Below are positions 37,400-47,259 of a stretch of DNA of 64,000 nt, piece after piece; positions within the stretch are counted from its first letter, which is position 1; every line of letters begins with the position of its first letter. Source of the stretch: a bacterium (lineage in GTDB: Bacteria; Bdellovibrionota; Bdellovibrionia; Bdellovibrionales; Bdellovibrionaceae); NCBI GenBank assembly GCA_019752925.1, contig JAIELP010000011.1:41583-105582 (forward strand), given 5' to 3'. The notes under the pieces were generated by a model. The model saw nothing but the letters and a program-made list of their open reading frames with translations, did not search any database and was not told the origin of the DNA. A program made the position numbers and the translations under genes.

Positions 37400-38119
37400 T
37401 TATTCAATAATCAACAACACACCACTCAAAAAAACAAAGGCCATAACGATTTTTTCAAATTGTTTCTGGTCGATTTTATTGATGACGATCTTTCCTAAAT
37501 AGGATCCGACATATCCCGCAAGCATTAATAGCGGTATGTAAAACCAATGGGACCACTCAAAATAATCATTATAAAGATATACAGACATACGTAGTATGTC
37601 TCCACCGATATCAATACCCGATGATAAGGCTACAAAAGCATTTTTTTCAAGTTGAATACTGGCCAGAGCAATCCCGCGCAGAGCCCCTCCGGTACCCAGT
37701 AATCCAGTTAAAAAACCCGATAAACCAACTGTTAAAACCGCATAACGTGACGTGAGCGCACTGATAATTTTATTTTTAAAGAAAAATATTACGGCCAAAA
37801 TCATTATAAATATTCCTAAAAATAATTTTAGATTTTCAAATGAAATAAATCGACTCAGCAAAGCACCTATGCCTGTCAAAACAACTGACGGCACTGCAAA
37901 TTTTAAAATCATACTAAAATTAAAATTTTTACGAAATATATAGAGTTTTGATAAATTTCCGAAAATATGTAATATGGCTGTTAAGGCGAGAACAAAATTA
38001 TATTTCTCAACCAAAACACCTATCGGCATAAAAAAAGTAGAAGACCCAAAACCACTGATGGTTCCAAGAAACTCTGAGCCTAGTGCTACTAATGATAATA
38101 AAAAATCATGCCAACTCAT
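37400..38119 (-). CDS. TSUP family (TauE/SafE) transporter
   Basis: FLGTISGFGSSTFFMPIGVL, GLLGTGGALRGIAL. Confidence 0.8.
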   Translation of the reverse strand: MSWHDFLLSLVALGSEFLGTISGFGSSTFFMPIGVLVEKYNFVLALTAILHIFGNLSKLYIFRKNFNFSMILKFAVPSVVLTGIGALLSRFISFENLKLFLGIFIMILAVIFFFKNKIISALTSRYAVLTVGLSGFLTGLLGTGGALRGIALASIQLEKNAFVALSSGIDIGGDILRMSVYLYNDYFEWSHWFYIPLLMLAGYVGSYLGKIVINKIDQKQFEKIVMAFVFLSGVLLIIE

Positions 38120-38152
38120 AATTAAAAATATCCTAGATAATTTTTTGAAAAT

Positions 38153-38166
38153 ATGACGCCAGTCAT
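38153..38166. promoter_or_regulatory. FNR-like palindrome ATGAC-GCCA-GTCAT
   Basis: 5-bp inverted repeat, in divergent intergenic region. Confidence 0.55.
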
Positions 38167-38220
38167 GTTTATTGCAGCCTCTTTAGTTTAGATTTAACTC
38201 TATAATGAAATGAGGGATTT

Positions 38221-38700
38221 ATGAACTTTAAAAAATTATTATTAGTAATTAGTTCTTTAACTCTGGCGGCCTGTAGCTCAACTAAAAAAGAACGTGAGCA
38301 AGAACTGGCTCTGCAAGTTAAAATGCAGGAACCTGCCGACACACCAGACCAAATCATGCACCGTGCGGCCATTGCTTTTTCTAATGCGGATGGTTTAACA
38401 GCACAGCAAAAATGGATGCTTAGTGACATCTATTCCCGTGTTTACACAGAATCAATGAGAATACGTCGTGAAATGGGCCAGAGCAAATCTTTACTCTTTA
38501 TGACCTTAGCTAAGGTTGATTACAAATCATCGGAAATTGATGCGCTAAAGAAAAAAATTGTAGAGCTGGATCAGAAGCGACTAAAGCTGATGTTTGACGC
38601 TTTAGACGATGTACAACGCATTGTTGGCAAAGGAATCGAGGCTGAAAAAATTTACAAGCATTTTCAAGACTATGAAATGCCTAATCACCGTCGTGACTAA
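38221..38700 (+). CDS. Lipoprotein
   Basis: Lipobox LTLAACSST; helical remainder. Confidence 0.65.
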   Translation: MNFKKLLLVISSLTLAACSSTKKEREQELALQVKMQEPADTPDQIMHRAAIAFSNADGLTAQQKWMLSDIYSRVYTESMRIRREMGQSKSLLFMTLAKVDYKSSEIDALKKKIVELDQKRLKLMFDALDDVQRIVGKGIEAEKIYKHFQDYEMPNHRRD

Positions 38701-38717
38701 AAACAAAAGGAGATATT

Positions 38718-39560
38718 ATGTTTCAACAGGCGTTTAAAACCATAGTTGTAGGGGTAGATTTTTCTGACTATTCAAAAATCGTAGTTAAACAGGCTAAATA
38801 CTTGTGTAAAATTTGGAATACTAAGCTGGTTTTGGTGCATGCTATAAGCGATCCGGTTGAATATGCACCGTCGCTTTATATCTCGTTTCCAAATGTACTT
38901 GACCACAAACATTACAAAGCGAGAATTATTAAAAACTATAATATAAAAACAACCCGTGTTGATGTGTATGCTGAGCGTGATATACCCTCTGCACTCTTGC
39001 AAAACATCGCCGGAAATTATCCCCAAAGCCTGATTATGGTGGGACATAAAGGGCTTGGCGCATTAGCTAGCTTTTTTTTTGGAAGCACGGCACAGAGCTT
39101 GGCCCTAAGATCCAAAATACCGGTTTGGATTCATCGTGGACCTAAAATCATACAACCCAGAAAAATTCTAATACCGCATGATTTAACATTGAAATCCAAC
39201 CGCTCTATCGACATTGTAAAAAAGCTATCGCTCACAGAACCTGTATCCGCTGAAATATTCCATGTTCAGGATAAAATATTTCCAATACTCGATTATAAAG
39301 AATATGTCAGACTTCAAAAAGAACTGGAAAAATCCACACAACAACGAGTCAGCGAAGTTCTTCAAAACTACCGGTATTTACCTTTAGTAACACGTCAAGG
39401 CCAAGTTACAGATAAAATCTTAAGACGCACAAACAAATTTGATCTGCTGGTCATGACACATCATAAGCCCACTGGTCTTTTTTCTAAAAGCGAAACGGCC
39501 AGTTTACTTAAAAAAGTTAAAACACCTGTGCTAATTTTACACGACGACGACAAAAAATAA
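38718..39560 (+). CDS. Tandem universal stress protein
   Basis: TIVVGVDFSDYSKIV, MVGHKGLGALASFFFGSTAQSLALRSKIPVW; second half KILIPHDLT. Confidence 0.88.
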   Translation: MFQQAFKTIVVGVDFSDYSKIVVKQAKYLCKIWNTKLVLVHAISDPVEYAPSLYISFPNVLDHKHYKARIIKNYNIKTTRVDVYAERDIPSALLQNIAGNYPQSLIMVGHKGLGALASFFFGSTAQSLALRSKIPVWIHRGPKIIQPRKILIPHDLTLKSNRSIDIVKKLSLTEPVSAEIFHVQDKIFPILDYKEYVRLQKELEKSTQQRVSEVLQNYRYLPLVTRQGQVTDKILRRTNKFDLLVMTHHKPTGLFSKSETASLLKKVKTPVLILHDDDKK

Positions 39561-39584
39561 AATGGAGATAAAATGAAAAATTAA

Positions 39585-40379
39585 TTAAAATGTCGACAAA
39601 TCGTGAGCTACTCTTTTGGCTTTTTTGCCATGCCAAGCTGCATACAAAGAAATTAAACCGGGTAAAATAAATCCTTTATATCCGAAATTGATAAAAATCA
39701 CAGCCCCTACACCGGAACCTAAAATAAAGGAAGCAATTGAACCCATTCTTAAATAATTGGCACGAAGTTCTGAGTTTAATTGATTATCTTTAAGATTAAA
39801 TGCAAATATACGGGCCAATCCTAAGCCAAGATCGGTTGTTAAGCCTGTTAAATGAGTGGTCCTTACCGATCTACCTGATGATGACGTGATGGCTGCATTT
39901 TGTAATCCGCAGGCCATGCAAAGTAAAATCAATAGTACATAGCTTTCTTGTAAACCTATAGATTCACCAAAAGTTCCAAAATGTAAAAACTCACCACCGC
40001 CAGCTGCAAATAACAAACAAGCCGAACTTAAGCCCATAACCCAGTCAAAGTGTGGCTTATTACCTTTGTACATGGGCACATCTATTAAAAGACCGGCAAT
40101 AAAAGCACCCAATAAAAAGAAAACAGGTACCGATAAAATTCCTAGTGCTGCTGCGATTTCATGGTTGGTTATATCAACACCAAAGAGAGTTGCAAAACCA
40201 GTTACATGACTTACAAACCTACCAGTTGCCAGAAAGCCTCCGGCATTAATAGCACCGCCACTGAAGCTTAATAAAAACCAATGAAATACAACTGAATTTT
40301 CGGCATTTTGATCAAATCGATGATTGAACATAACTCTATTAAAACATAGCCAAATTCGAATGACTATGCAGCTGTACAA
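39585..40379 (-). CDS. DUF1275 (YoaK-like) membrane protein
   Basis: GGAINAGGFLATGRFVSHVTGFATLFG, CGLQNAAITSSSGRSVRTTHLTGLTTDLG. Confidence 0.85.
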   Translation of the reverse strand: MYSCIVIRIWLCFNRVMFNHRFDQNAENSVVFHWFLLSFSGGAINAGGFLATGRFVSHVTGFATLFGVDITNHEIAAALGILSVPVFFLLGAFIAGLLIDVPMYKGNKPHFDWVMGLSSACLLFAAGGGEFLHFGTFGESIGLQESYVLLILLCMACGLQNAAITSSSGRSVRTTHLTGLTTDLGLGLARIFAFNLKDNQLNSELRANYLRMGSIASFILGSGVGAVIFINFGYKGFILPGLISLYAAWHGKKAKRVAHDLSTF

Positions 40380-40459
40380 AAAATTGGACCATTAGTCGAA
40401 AAGTAATAAAACATTTCCTTTAATTAGACTAAACTAGCTTAAAGCAAGGGCTAAACCTG

Positions 40460-41014
40460 ATGAATACAACTCCAAAATCCGAACTTTCCTTAATCAATTT
40501 TAAAGGAAAAATTCATTTAATCACCAATGATCAAGAACTGTCGCTGGCTGCAACTGAACTCAGCTCAGCAACTGAATTGGGTTTTGATACCGAAACACGA
40601 GCCAGTTTTCGTAAAGGCGAAGTTTACCAAGTTGCACTCTTGCAGTTAGCGACGAATGAGCATGCTTATTTGATACGTCTGCACGGAATTAAAAATTTTG
40701 AAATTATAAAAAGTATTTTTGAAAATAATAAAACCTTGAAAGTCGGCGTTGCCATACGCGACGATATTAAAAATTTACAAAAACTTTTTAAGTTTACACC
40801 GCAAAACTTTGTAGAACTTCAGGACCTGGCTAAGAAAAAAGGTCTTAAAAATTTTGGACTTAAAGGAATGACAGAAGAGGTTTTAAGCGCAAGACTTTCA
40901 AAAGCGGCTAAAGTAACCAATTGGGAAGTACCTAAACTCACCGACCAACAAATACTATACGCAGCCACGGATGCCTGGATAGGTCTAGAGTTGTTCCGTA
41001 AAATTTCGCAATAA
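40460..41014 (+). CDS. RNase D-like 3'-5' exonuclease
   Basis: LGFDTETRASFRKG, VGVAIRDDIKNL, YAATDAWIGLELF. Confidence 0.88.
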   Translation: MNTTPKSELSLINFKGKIHLITNDQELSLAATELSSATELGFDTETRASFRKGEVYQVALLQLATNEHAYLIRLHGIKNFEIIKSIFENNKTLKVGVAIRDDIKNLQKLFKFTPQNFVELQDLAKKKGLKNFGLKGMTEEVLSARLSKAAKVTNWEVPKLTDQQILYAATDAWIGLELFRKISQ

Positions 41015-41021
41015 ATACTAC

Positions 41022-41723
41022 TTAACCAGCATATTGCCTAAGTTTAGATTCATTGAGCAAGCTGATTTTCTTACCACTGATATGTATAATTTTATTTCTT
41101 TGCAGCTCACTCATAAAGCGAATTACTGTCTCATCCGCAACTGCAAGGCTTCGCGCTATATCTACTTTTGAAATAGCCGACTTAAGCACGCGCACTCCTG
41201 ACTTATTTTCAGAATACTCATCAAATAATTTAAGTAATAAAGCGCAAAGTCTCGAAAATGCTGTGCTTTCGTTTAATAAAATATGTTCATTAACTGATCT
41301 ATCAAGCTCATGGGAAATTTTAAATATCAAAGATTTTGCAAACTCGTTATTCTCACTGAACAGATTCACAACATCTTTTTTGTTGATAAAGCAGGCCTCA
41401 GCATCGTCCGAAACCACTTCGCAGGTTCCTTTGTACTGATCTTCTACAAAAATACTGCGATGTCCGACTGTGTCTCCCGGAAATGCGAATCTTGAAAAAA
41501 TAATTTTTCCGGCCAAATTTTTCTGACTGATTTTTAACAACCCAGAAGCATTGCAGTAAATACCGTCAACCTCTTGTCCTTGCTTAAAAAGACTTTCATT
41601 TTTTTTATGGCTGCTGGTTTTTTTGATACTATCTAAATGTTTCAACTGCGCATTATTGAAGTCCTTAAATATACTCTTAGACCACACAGGACAACTTAGA
41701 CATGATTTTTCTTTGGATTCCAT
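41022..41723 (-). CDS. CRP/FNR-family regulator with N-terminal Cys motif
   Basis: CLSCPVW, cNMP fold, HTH VDIARSLAVADETVIRFMSELQRN. Confidence 0.88.
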   Translation of the reverse strand: MESKEKSCLSCPVWSKSIFKDFNNAQLKHLDSIKKTSSHKKNESLFKQGQEVDGIYCNASGLLKISQKNLAGKIIFSRFAFPGDTVGHRSIFVEDQYKGTCEVVSDDAEACFINKKDVVNLFSENNEFAKSLIFKISHELDRSVNEHILLNESTAFSRLCALLLKLFDEYSENKSGVRVLKSAISKVDIARSLAVADETVIRFMSELQRNKIIHISGKKISLLNESKLRQYAG

Positions 41724-41738
41724 ATCTCTCCTTACAAA

Positions 41739-43700
41739 CTAATCTGCCACCGCTGGAAAATAGGTCTGCTTAGCGCCGATTTTATGACCAGCTGGAATGT
41801 CCGTACCTAAATTATCTATATTGAAAACATCCCGGCTTAAATTTAATGAATCACACAAAGTTTCCATAGTGGTCGGCACAAACGGATAAAGCATGATCAT
41901 TAAATTTTTTAAAATGTAAAAACATGAATATAAAGCGTCTTTACGTTCAGCTTCAGGAGCACGGTCATCGTGTGGCTTATACTGAGTAAACATGGAATTA
42001 ATCAAACGCGCATAGTTTTCAATTTGTCCGAGCAATACCGGATAATCGGCCTTTCCCATTGAGTGTATGTACTTCTGAACAATTTTAACGGTTTCTTGCT
42101 CAACTTTTTCAAGAAGCTTACCTTCCGGCACAATTCCATCAAACTTGGCATTGGCAGCTGAAATCGGTTTTTCAAAAGCTGCATTCATGGGCCCTGCTAA
42201 AAACTTATTTCTTTCTTCAAATAATGCAAAATTAAAATCCGAAGGTTTAACGGCCAAGCTTAATACAGCCAAGAAATAACGAATTTGGTCAGCCGAATAG
42301 CCTTTTTCATCAATCAGTTGATCTCCGGTATAAAAGTTACCTTTTGATTTACTCATTTTTTCGCCGTTAACCATTAAGTGAAATACGCTTAATGCTTCCG
42401 TCATTTGCAATTCGCCTTCGATAGGCTGACGAAGAATATCGGCTTGAGTGCCCAGCCACATTGAGCCCTGCATGATCACATAAAAGAATACGTTATCCTG
42501 ACCTAAAAACTGAGCTACCCGTGCATTTGGGTCGCACCAGAATTTTTTATATTCATTTACGTCTCGGCCTTGTTGTTTAAGTGCAGCTTGCGTAAACACG
42601 ATTGGTGCAATTAATGAGTCCGGCCAAACATATAAAGTTTTACCCTTCATTTCTGGATCAATTTCAGGTGGCACCGGAATACCCCAAGACACATCTCTGG
42701 TAATCGGTCGTCGCGACCAATTGTCAGTTACCACTGTCGGAATTTCATTAGTACTTAAAACTTCTTGAGCTCTAAGCATTTCTTCTTTTGAAGAAAATAA
42801 ACACTCCACACGTTTTCCGGAAATATAGTGACTCTTGTGCTTAGGAAGAGTGTCTTTAATTTCTTTATACTTAGGTTCATGTATATTTTGAAACTGTAAA
42901 CCTATTAAAACAAAATTAGATACTTCGCTGTACACAGCAGAACGCATAGATTTTTGTTTGCTTTCAATCCATATTTTCAATGGATCTGCCACTTTCCACA
43001 TATCGAGCCACCAGTGAGCGGTATCGCGAAGTTCTGGTGTAGAATCGCTAATCATACTTCTTACATTGGTTAGATCACTTGGATTGTAGCTTGCACCACA
43101 GGCATCGCACTGATCACTGTAAGCATCAGGACTTTGGCAGCTCGGACAAGTACCACGAACAAATCTGTCCTGAAGAAATCTCGTCATTTTTAAATCGTAC
43201 CACTGCTTAGTCACACGTTTTTCAAGCATTCCATTTTTATAAAGAGTCCTCATAAAGTCTTGCGAGAATTTTTCGTGCAAAGGATAAGTTTCAGGACGAG
43301 ATGTTCCTGAAAATATATCTGTTGTAATGGCGTATTTTTTTAAAGTTTCTTTTTGTTTTACATGAATCGAGTTAATGTACTCATGAATTTCTCGTCCGGC
43401 TTGAAGTGCGGCCACTTCACTTGTAGAACCGTGGTCATCATTACCATTAACAAATAATACATTTTCTGCGCCGATCAGCATACGCATATAACGCGAAAAA
43501 ATATCCGCAGGCACATGAGCTCCTGCCAAATGCCCCAAATGAAGCGGACCATTGGCATATGGCATACCGGCTGTGACTACCATTTTGCTCGGACGCTGGG
43601 CTTTTGCTAAAACACCTTTAACATCAGTAGGATTAAAAAATTGTTTTTGATCTTTATTTGCGTTTACGTTTTTTCCAGAATCCATGCTCACCTTTACCAA
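41739..43700 (-). CDS. metG: Methionyl-tRNA synthetase
   Basis: TAGMPYANGPLHLGHLAGAHVPADIFSRY, zinc CPSCQSPDAYSDQCDACGA, KMSKSKGNF. Confidence 0.95.
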   Translation of the reverse strand: MVKVSMDSGKNVNANKDQKQFFNPTDVKGVLAKAQRPSKMVVTAGMPYANGPLHLGHLAGAHVPADIFSRYMRMLIGAENVLFVNGNDDHGSTSEVAALQAGREIHEYINSIHVKQKETLKKYAITTDIFSGTSRPETYPLHEKFSQDFMRTLYKNGMLEKRVTKQWYDLKMTRFLQDRFVRGTCPSCQSPDAYSDQCDACGASYNPSDLTNVRSMISDSTPELRDTAHWWLDMWKVADPLKIWIESKQKSMRSAVYSEVSNFVLIGLQFQNIHEPKYKEIKDTLPKHKSHYISGKRVECLFSSKEEMLRAQEVLSTNEIPTVVTDNWSRRPITRDVSWGIPVPPEIDPEMKGKTLYVWPDSLIAPIVFTQAALKQQGRDVNEYKKFWCDPNARVAQFLGQDNVFFYVIMQGSMWLGTQADILRQPIEGELQMTEALSVFHLMVNGEKMSKSKGNFYTGDQLIDEKGYSADQIRYFLAVLSLAVKPSDFNFALFEERNKFLAGPMNAAFEKPISAANAKFDGIVPEGKLLEKVEQETVKIVQKYIHSMGKADYPVLLGQIENYARLINSMFTQYKPHDDRAPEAERKDALYSCFYILKNLMIMLYPFVPTTMETLCDSLNLSRDVFNIDNLGTDIPAGHKIGAKQTYFPAVAD

Positions 43701-43805
43701 TAAATGTGACTGATAGAATCACTTAAATATTCAATAAAAACAAGCCTATGGGCCCTAGAGAGCTTAAATTTTAAGAAGAAGCCAGGTTTATTAGACACCG
43801 CGCTG

Positions 43806-43826
43806 AAAAAGCGGGACTAAACCCGC
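43806..43826 (-). terminator. Intrinsic terminator
   Basis: Minus strand GCGGG-TTTAGT-CCCGC-TTTTT. Confidence 0.8.
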
Positions 43827-43843
43827 CCCTAACAATATCATTT

Positions 43844-44794
43844 TCAAACTTTAGCAATATACTCTTCAAGTTTATCAAACGAACCGGTCCAACCTTGAGT
43901 CATACCAGGTTTTCCTTTAACAAAAGTGTCATGCTCTTCTTGAGTTGCGCTACCAACCACTTCCCACTCAATTGTTACGCGTGTTTGAGTTGAGCTCTCT
44001 TCATTAAAGCTCACTGTTGTTTTCATTTTTTCCGGCCAAGTTGGAGCCATTGGGTGGCGAGAGACCGCCCCATCTTTGTCTGTAAAAATTTGTGTGTACA
44101 CCAACTTATAAGGTTTTGTTATTTCAATGTAGTTCGCTTTACCGAACATTGTAAAACCATTACCTGTCATAGAGTAAAAAGCTTCACCGCCCGGCTTAAT
44201 ATCGGCTTTAATGTATGTGCCGGTAAAACCTGTTGGAGCCATCCAATTCATAACATGTTTTGGATCTGTCCACACTTCAAACATCGTATTAATATCGGTA
44301 TTGAAAGTTCTGTTGATAACAAACACTTCTCTCCCCAAATGCTCTTTATCTAAATGCTCAGCTAAGCGATCCCATGTAGAGTCGCCACCGGCTTTTCTAA
44401 CAAATTTACGAGTTTCAGCAGCAGCTTCAGCTGTTGGAAGCGCCATTGTCATTTCCATTTTTGTTTTTCCGTTGATCTCAGAAAATACAACAGTAACACG
44501 AAACATTGGCGGCTTATCTTCAAATCCACCATGGTCGTAAACTAAGCGCTTGTATTGATCCACTTCTAAAAATTTTGTATGATTCGGCCAATCCACACCA
44601 TCTGGGCCGTGCATTGTATAAAGCCAGTCGCCACCGGTTCTTACATCTTTACGCTTTGTCGTAAGCGTAAAGCCACGCGGCCCCCACCATTTTGCTACTT
44701 TATCTGGGTCTACCCAGGCTTCCCAAACTTGTTTGACTGTAGCGTTGTAAATTCTTGTTATATAGAGTTCGTTGGGTTTATTTCTTTCGGCCAT
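43844..44794 (-). CDS. Tandem SRPBCC/AHSA1-like protein
   Basis: VWEAWVDPDKVAKWWGPRGF and MFEVWTDPKHVMNWMAPTGF. Start at 44794 preferred over 44830. Confidence 0.85.
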   Translation of the reverse strand: MAERNKPNELYITRIYNATVKQVWEAWVDPDKVAKWWGPRGFTLTTKRKDVRTGGDWLYTMHGPDGVDWPNHTKFLEVDQYKRLVYDHGGFEDKPPMFRVTVVFSEINGKTKMEMTMALPTAEAAAETRKFVRKAGGDSTWDRLAEHLDKEHLGREVFVINRTFNTDINTMFEVWTDPKHVMNWMAPTGFTGTYIKADIKPGGEAFYSMTGNGFTMFGKANYIEITKPYKLVYTQIFTDKDGAVSRHPMAPTWPEKMKTTVSFNEESSTQTRVTIEWEVVGSATQEEHDTFVKGKPGMTQGWTGSFDKLEEYIAKV

Positions 44795-45140
44795 GCTTCT
44801 TTCCTTTTTTCGTTTTTTTCCTATTAACATTAATTGATTTTAAATACTCATCTAGGCGGTCAAAACTTTCTTCCCAGAAATGACGGTACTGCTCCATCCA
44901 GTTTTGAGCCATTTTAAGTGGGGCACCGTTTAAAGTGCTCGGTCTATATTGCGCGTCTTTCTCTCTCGAAATCAGGCCAGCACGCTCTAATACTTTTAGA
45001 TGTTTAGTAACAGCTGGCCCACTCATTTCAAAAGGTTCAGCCAGCTCTGAAACAGAAGCTGAACCCTTAGATAGGCGCTCCAGTATGGCGCGCCTTGTGG
45101 GGTCGGATAAGGCTTGAAATGAACGAGACAGTTGATCCAT
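44778..45140 (-). CDS. ArsR-family regulator
   Basis: ALSDPTRRAILERLSKGSASVSELAEPFEMSGPAVTKHLKVLERAGLI. Confidence 0.92.
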   Translation of the reverse strand: MDQLSRSFQALSDPTRRAILERLSKGSASVSELAEPFEMSGPAVTKHLKVLERAGLISREKDAQYRPSTLNGAPLKMAQNWMEQYRHFWEESFDRLDEYLKSINVNRKKTKKGKKHGRKK

Positions 45141-45234
45141 ATTTAACCTTTTGGTTATATAACCATAAAGTTAATTAAAAAACAAGCTCTTTTTAAAGAC
45201 CGTGTTGTCAAAAGCAAATTTGAATTCTGTAAAT

Positions 45235-45639
45235 CTAATTAAGTGTTTTAATTAACATAAGCCTCAACTCCGCCACTTCACTGAAAAGCCTAGTGTCACG
45301 CGCTAGGGCTACGTCTAATCGACGTTTAAAATCAAAGTCTTGTGAGTTTTCGCTGAAAATCTCATTCAAACGACGGGCAAAATCTTTTAATTGAGCTTCG
45401 GTTGGTAAATTCTTCTTATCCGAAGTAGCTTCATCCATTTCAGACATAATAACTGAAATTTTTCGTAACCATTCAAATTCAGGATGGTTAAATGCTAACT
45501 GAAGAATGTCATAAGACGAAAACTTCCTTTGCTCAAATGTTTCTGTAGCTAATTTTTGAAAGTCCAAAAGCGACTTGTGTACACGTAACAAAATCCGGAA
45601 TAAGTTGTTTATTTGTTCTAATGAATTATCAATACTCAT
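45235..45639 (-). CDS. Hypothetical protein
   Basis: 134-aa ORF, helical; no motif. Confidence 0.5.
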   Translation of the reverse strand: MSIDNSLEQINNLFRILLRVHKSLLDFQKLATETFEQRKFSSYDILQLAFNHPEFEWLRKISVIMSEMDEATSDKKNLPTEAQLKDFARRLNEIFSENSQDFDFKRRLDVALARDTRLFSEVAELRLMLIKTLN

Positions 45640-45701
45640 TAACTTATTCTTATCGTAATCCAGTAATATGTAAACTTTTTTAAACTTTGTTTACAAAATA
45701 T

Positions 45702-45861
45702 GATCTTTGGCTGATAGCAAAAGCGAGGAAGGCATTTTCTGACAAACAAAGAAAAGCCATTCAGGATTTACTTCAATAACCGCAAATACTTAAAAAAGAA
45801 GTTGGCGCCCTCAACATCACCGAATATCGAAACGCGATTATCGAGATGTGCGGCTATATTT
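45702..45861 (+). pseudogene. C-terminal gene remnant (source of repeat R1)
   Basis: LWLIAKARKAFSDKQRKAIQDLLQ*PQILKKEVGALNITEYRNAIIEMCGYI*; internal stop. Confidence 0.55.
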
Positions 45862-45910
45862 GATTTGGGGTTGGTCTAATACCCGCAACAGTGCGATTGT
45901 CGAACTAACC
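45801..45910 (+). repeat. Dispersed ~110-bp repeat R1
   Basis: gttggcgccctcaacatcaccgaatatcgaaacgcgattatcgagatgtg...gatttggggt...ccgcaacagtgcgattgtcgaac; aligned by eye to R2/R3. Confidence 0.75.
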
Positions 45911-45932
45911 TAATAAAATAACTCTAGATTTT

Positions 45933-45957
45933 ATTACACTATGTGGTATAGTGTAAT
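45933..45957. promoter_or_regulatory. Toxin-antitoxin operator palindrome
   Basis: ATTACACTAT-gtggt-ATAGTGTAAT, perfect 10-bp arms, 12 bp upstream of higB ATG. Confidence 0.85.
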
Positions 45958-45969
45958 TGTTGAGGCCGC

Positions 45970-46266
45970 ATGATTCGCAACTTTGATAATAAAATTGCTA
46001 AAGATATCTGGGAAACGGATGCTTCCAAATCTCTTCCAAAAGAGCTTTGGATAAGAGCAAAAGCACTTCTTACTATCATGCATGCCACAACAGACTTGAA
46101 CGATTTAAAGATTAAAGGTCAGCCGCCTAATGTCAGACTGCATAAGCTGCAGGGAGATAGAAAAGAGGAATGGAGTGTCACAATTAAACTTCCTTGGTGT
46201 ATCACCTTTAAATTTAAAGCCGGTGAATTTATTGATGTTAAAATTGAAAATTATCATGAGGGGTAA
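45970..46266 (+). CDS. higB: HigB/RelE-type toxin
   Basis: WIRAKALLTIMHATTDLNDLKIKGQPPNVRLHKLQGDRKEEWSVTIKLPWCITFKF. Confidence 0.85.
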   Translation: MIRNFDNKIAKDIWETDASKSLPKELWIRAKALLTIMHATTDLNDLKIKGQPPNVRLHKLQGDRKEEWSVTIKLPWCITFKFKAGEFIDVKIENYHEG

Positions 46267-46269
46267 TTT

Positions 46270-46530
46270 ATGATTAAAAATCCAAAACCTATGCATCCGG
46301 GAGCTGTACTTAACGAGGTTTACATGAAAGAAATGAACCTCAATCAAACTCAGTTAAGCGAAAAATGTGGCTGCTCTCACCGAAAAATCAATGAAATCGT
46401 TAATGGAAAGAGAGCCATCTCTCCTGAATTTGCGCTCGTTTTAGAAAAGGTTTTAGGAACTACTGCGGAAATGTGGGTGCGAATACAGGCCGAGTACGAC
46501 CTATGGGTTGCGAGAGAAAAGGCAGCATGA
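46270..46530 (+). CDS. higA: HigA-type Xre antitoxin
   Basis: MHPGAVLNEVYMKEMNLNQTQLSEKCGCSHRKINEIVNGKRAISPEFALVLEKVLGTTAEMWVRIQAEYDLW. Confidence 0.92.
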   Translation: MIKNPKPMHPGAVLNEVYMKEMNLNQTQLSEKCGCSHRKINEIVNGKRAISPEFALVLEKVLGTTAEMWVRIQAEYDLWVAREKAA

Positions 46531-47096
46531 GCTTTTTATATCACGGGGTGCCTCGCGATCTAGTTGGCGAAACGCTATTTCCGCTTTTTAGCCTAAAACA
46601 AGCTCACCCAGCCATTTATGAAAATGAAATAAAAAAGTATGATGATCACCCTGAACGAAAGAAGCTTCCGTTCAAATTACTCAAAAAATTGAATTGTTCA
46701 CGAGGCGACGTTCTTCACTGCTCACCAATACATCCGAATTTAATTTTTACAGCTTTAAAATCTGTATTTCCCGAAGGCAATCGTTCAGTGAAATTTTTCA
46801 AGATTCCTATTTCAAAAATTGCAGACACACCTGCTATTTTGTTTGATATGAATCGGCCTGGTTATGCATTTGGGGAGGATGAGCCCGAAGATATTTTTGA
46901 TTGGATTGATCCAAAAAAATATGAGGAAATTACAAAAGTTCCCGCAGAAGCTTTTGAGTTCTATCAAGAATGGAAAACTCGTGGAGAACCCGGAGCTCCA
47001 GCTTGGGGTAAAATACCGCATGTTTTAGTTAAGGGCCCAATTAATATTTCAGATTGTGAAGTTATCGATTGGCGAGACCCTTTCGATAAAGTCTAA
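46527..47096 (+). CDS. Hypothetical third gene coupled to higBA
   Basis: ATGA overlap with higA stop; MSFLYHGVPRDLVGETLFPLFSLKQAHPAIYENEIKKYDDHP. ORF track start 46473 is an upstream extension. Confidence 0.7.
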   Translation: MSFLYHGVPRDLVGETLFPLFSLKQAHPAIYENEIKKYDDHPERKKLPFKLLKKLNCSRGDVLHCSPIHPNLIFTALKSVFPEGNRSVKFFKIPISKIADTPAILFDMNRPGYAFGEDEPEDIFDWIDPKKYEEITKVPAEAFEFYQEWKTRGEPGAPAWGKIPHVLVKGPINISDCEVIDWRDPFDKV

Positions 47097-47100
47097 TTTA

Positions 47101-47212
47101 TTGGTACCCTCAACATAGACGAATATCGAACTGCAATAATAGAGGTGCGTGGTTTAGTTTGATTTGGGGTCTAATTCGAAAACCCGTAGCTGTCCGATTC
47201 TCGAACAAAATC
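47101..47212 (+). repeat. Dispersed repeat R2
   Basis: ttggtaccctcaacatagacgaatatcgaactgcaataatagaggtgcg...gatttggggt...ccgattctcgaac. Confidence 0.75.
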
Positions 47213-47259
47213 AAACAAATGCACTCGTTTCGAGGTATTTCGAACTGCTTCCATCAGCT

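Noticed and set aside
44054-44827. Three plus-strand ORFs across the SRPBCC gene
   Set aside because: Antisense to a well-supported tandem AHSA1 gene and its regulator; no motifs.
46473-46526. Upstream start of the third TA gene
   Set aside because: It would overlap higA by 58 nt; the ATGA-coupled start at 46527 is more natural.
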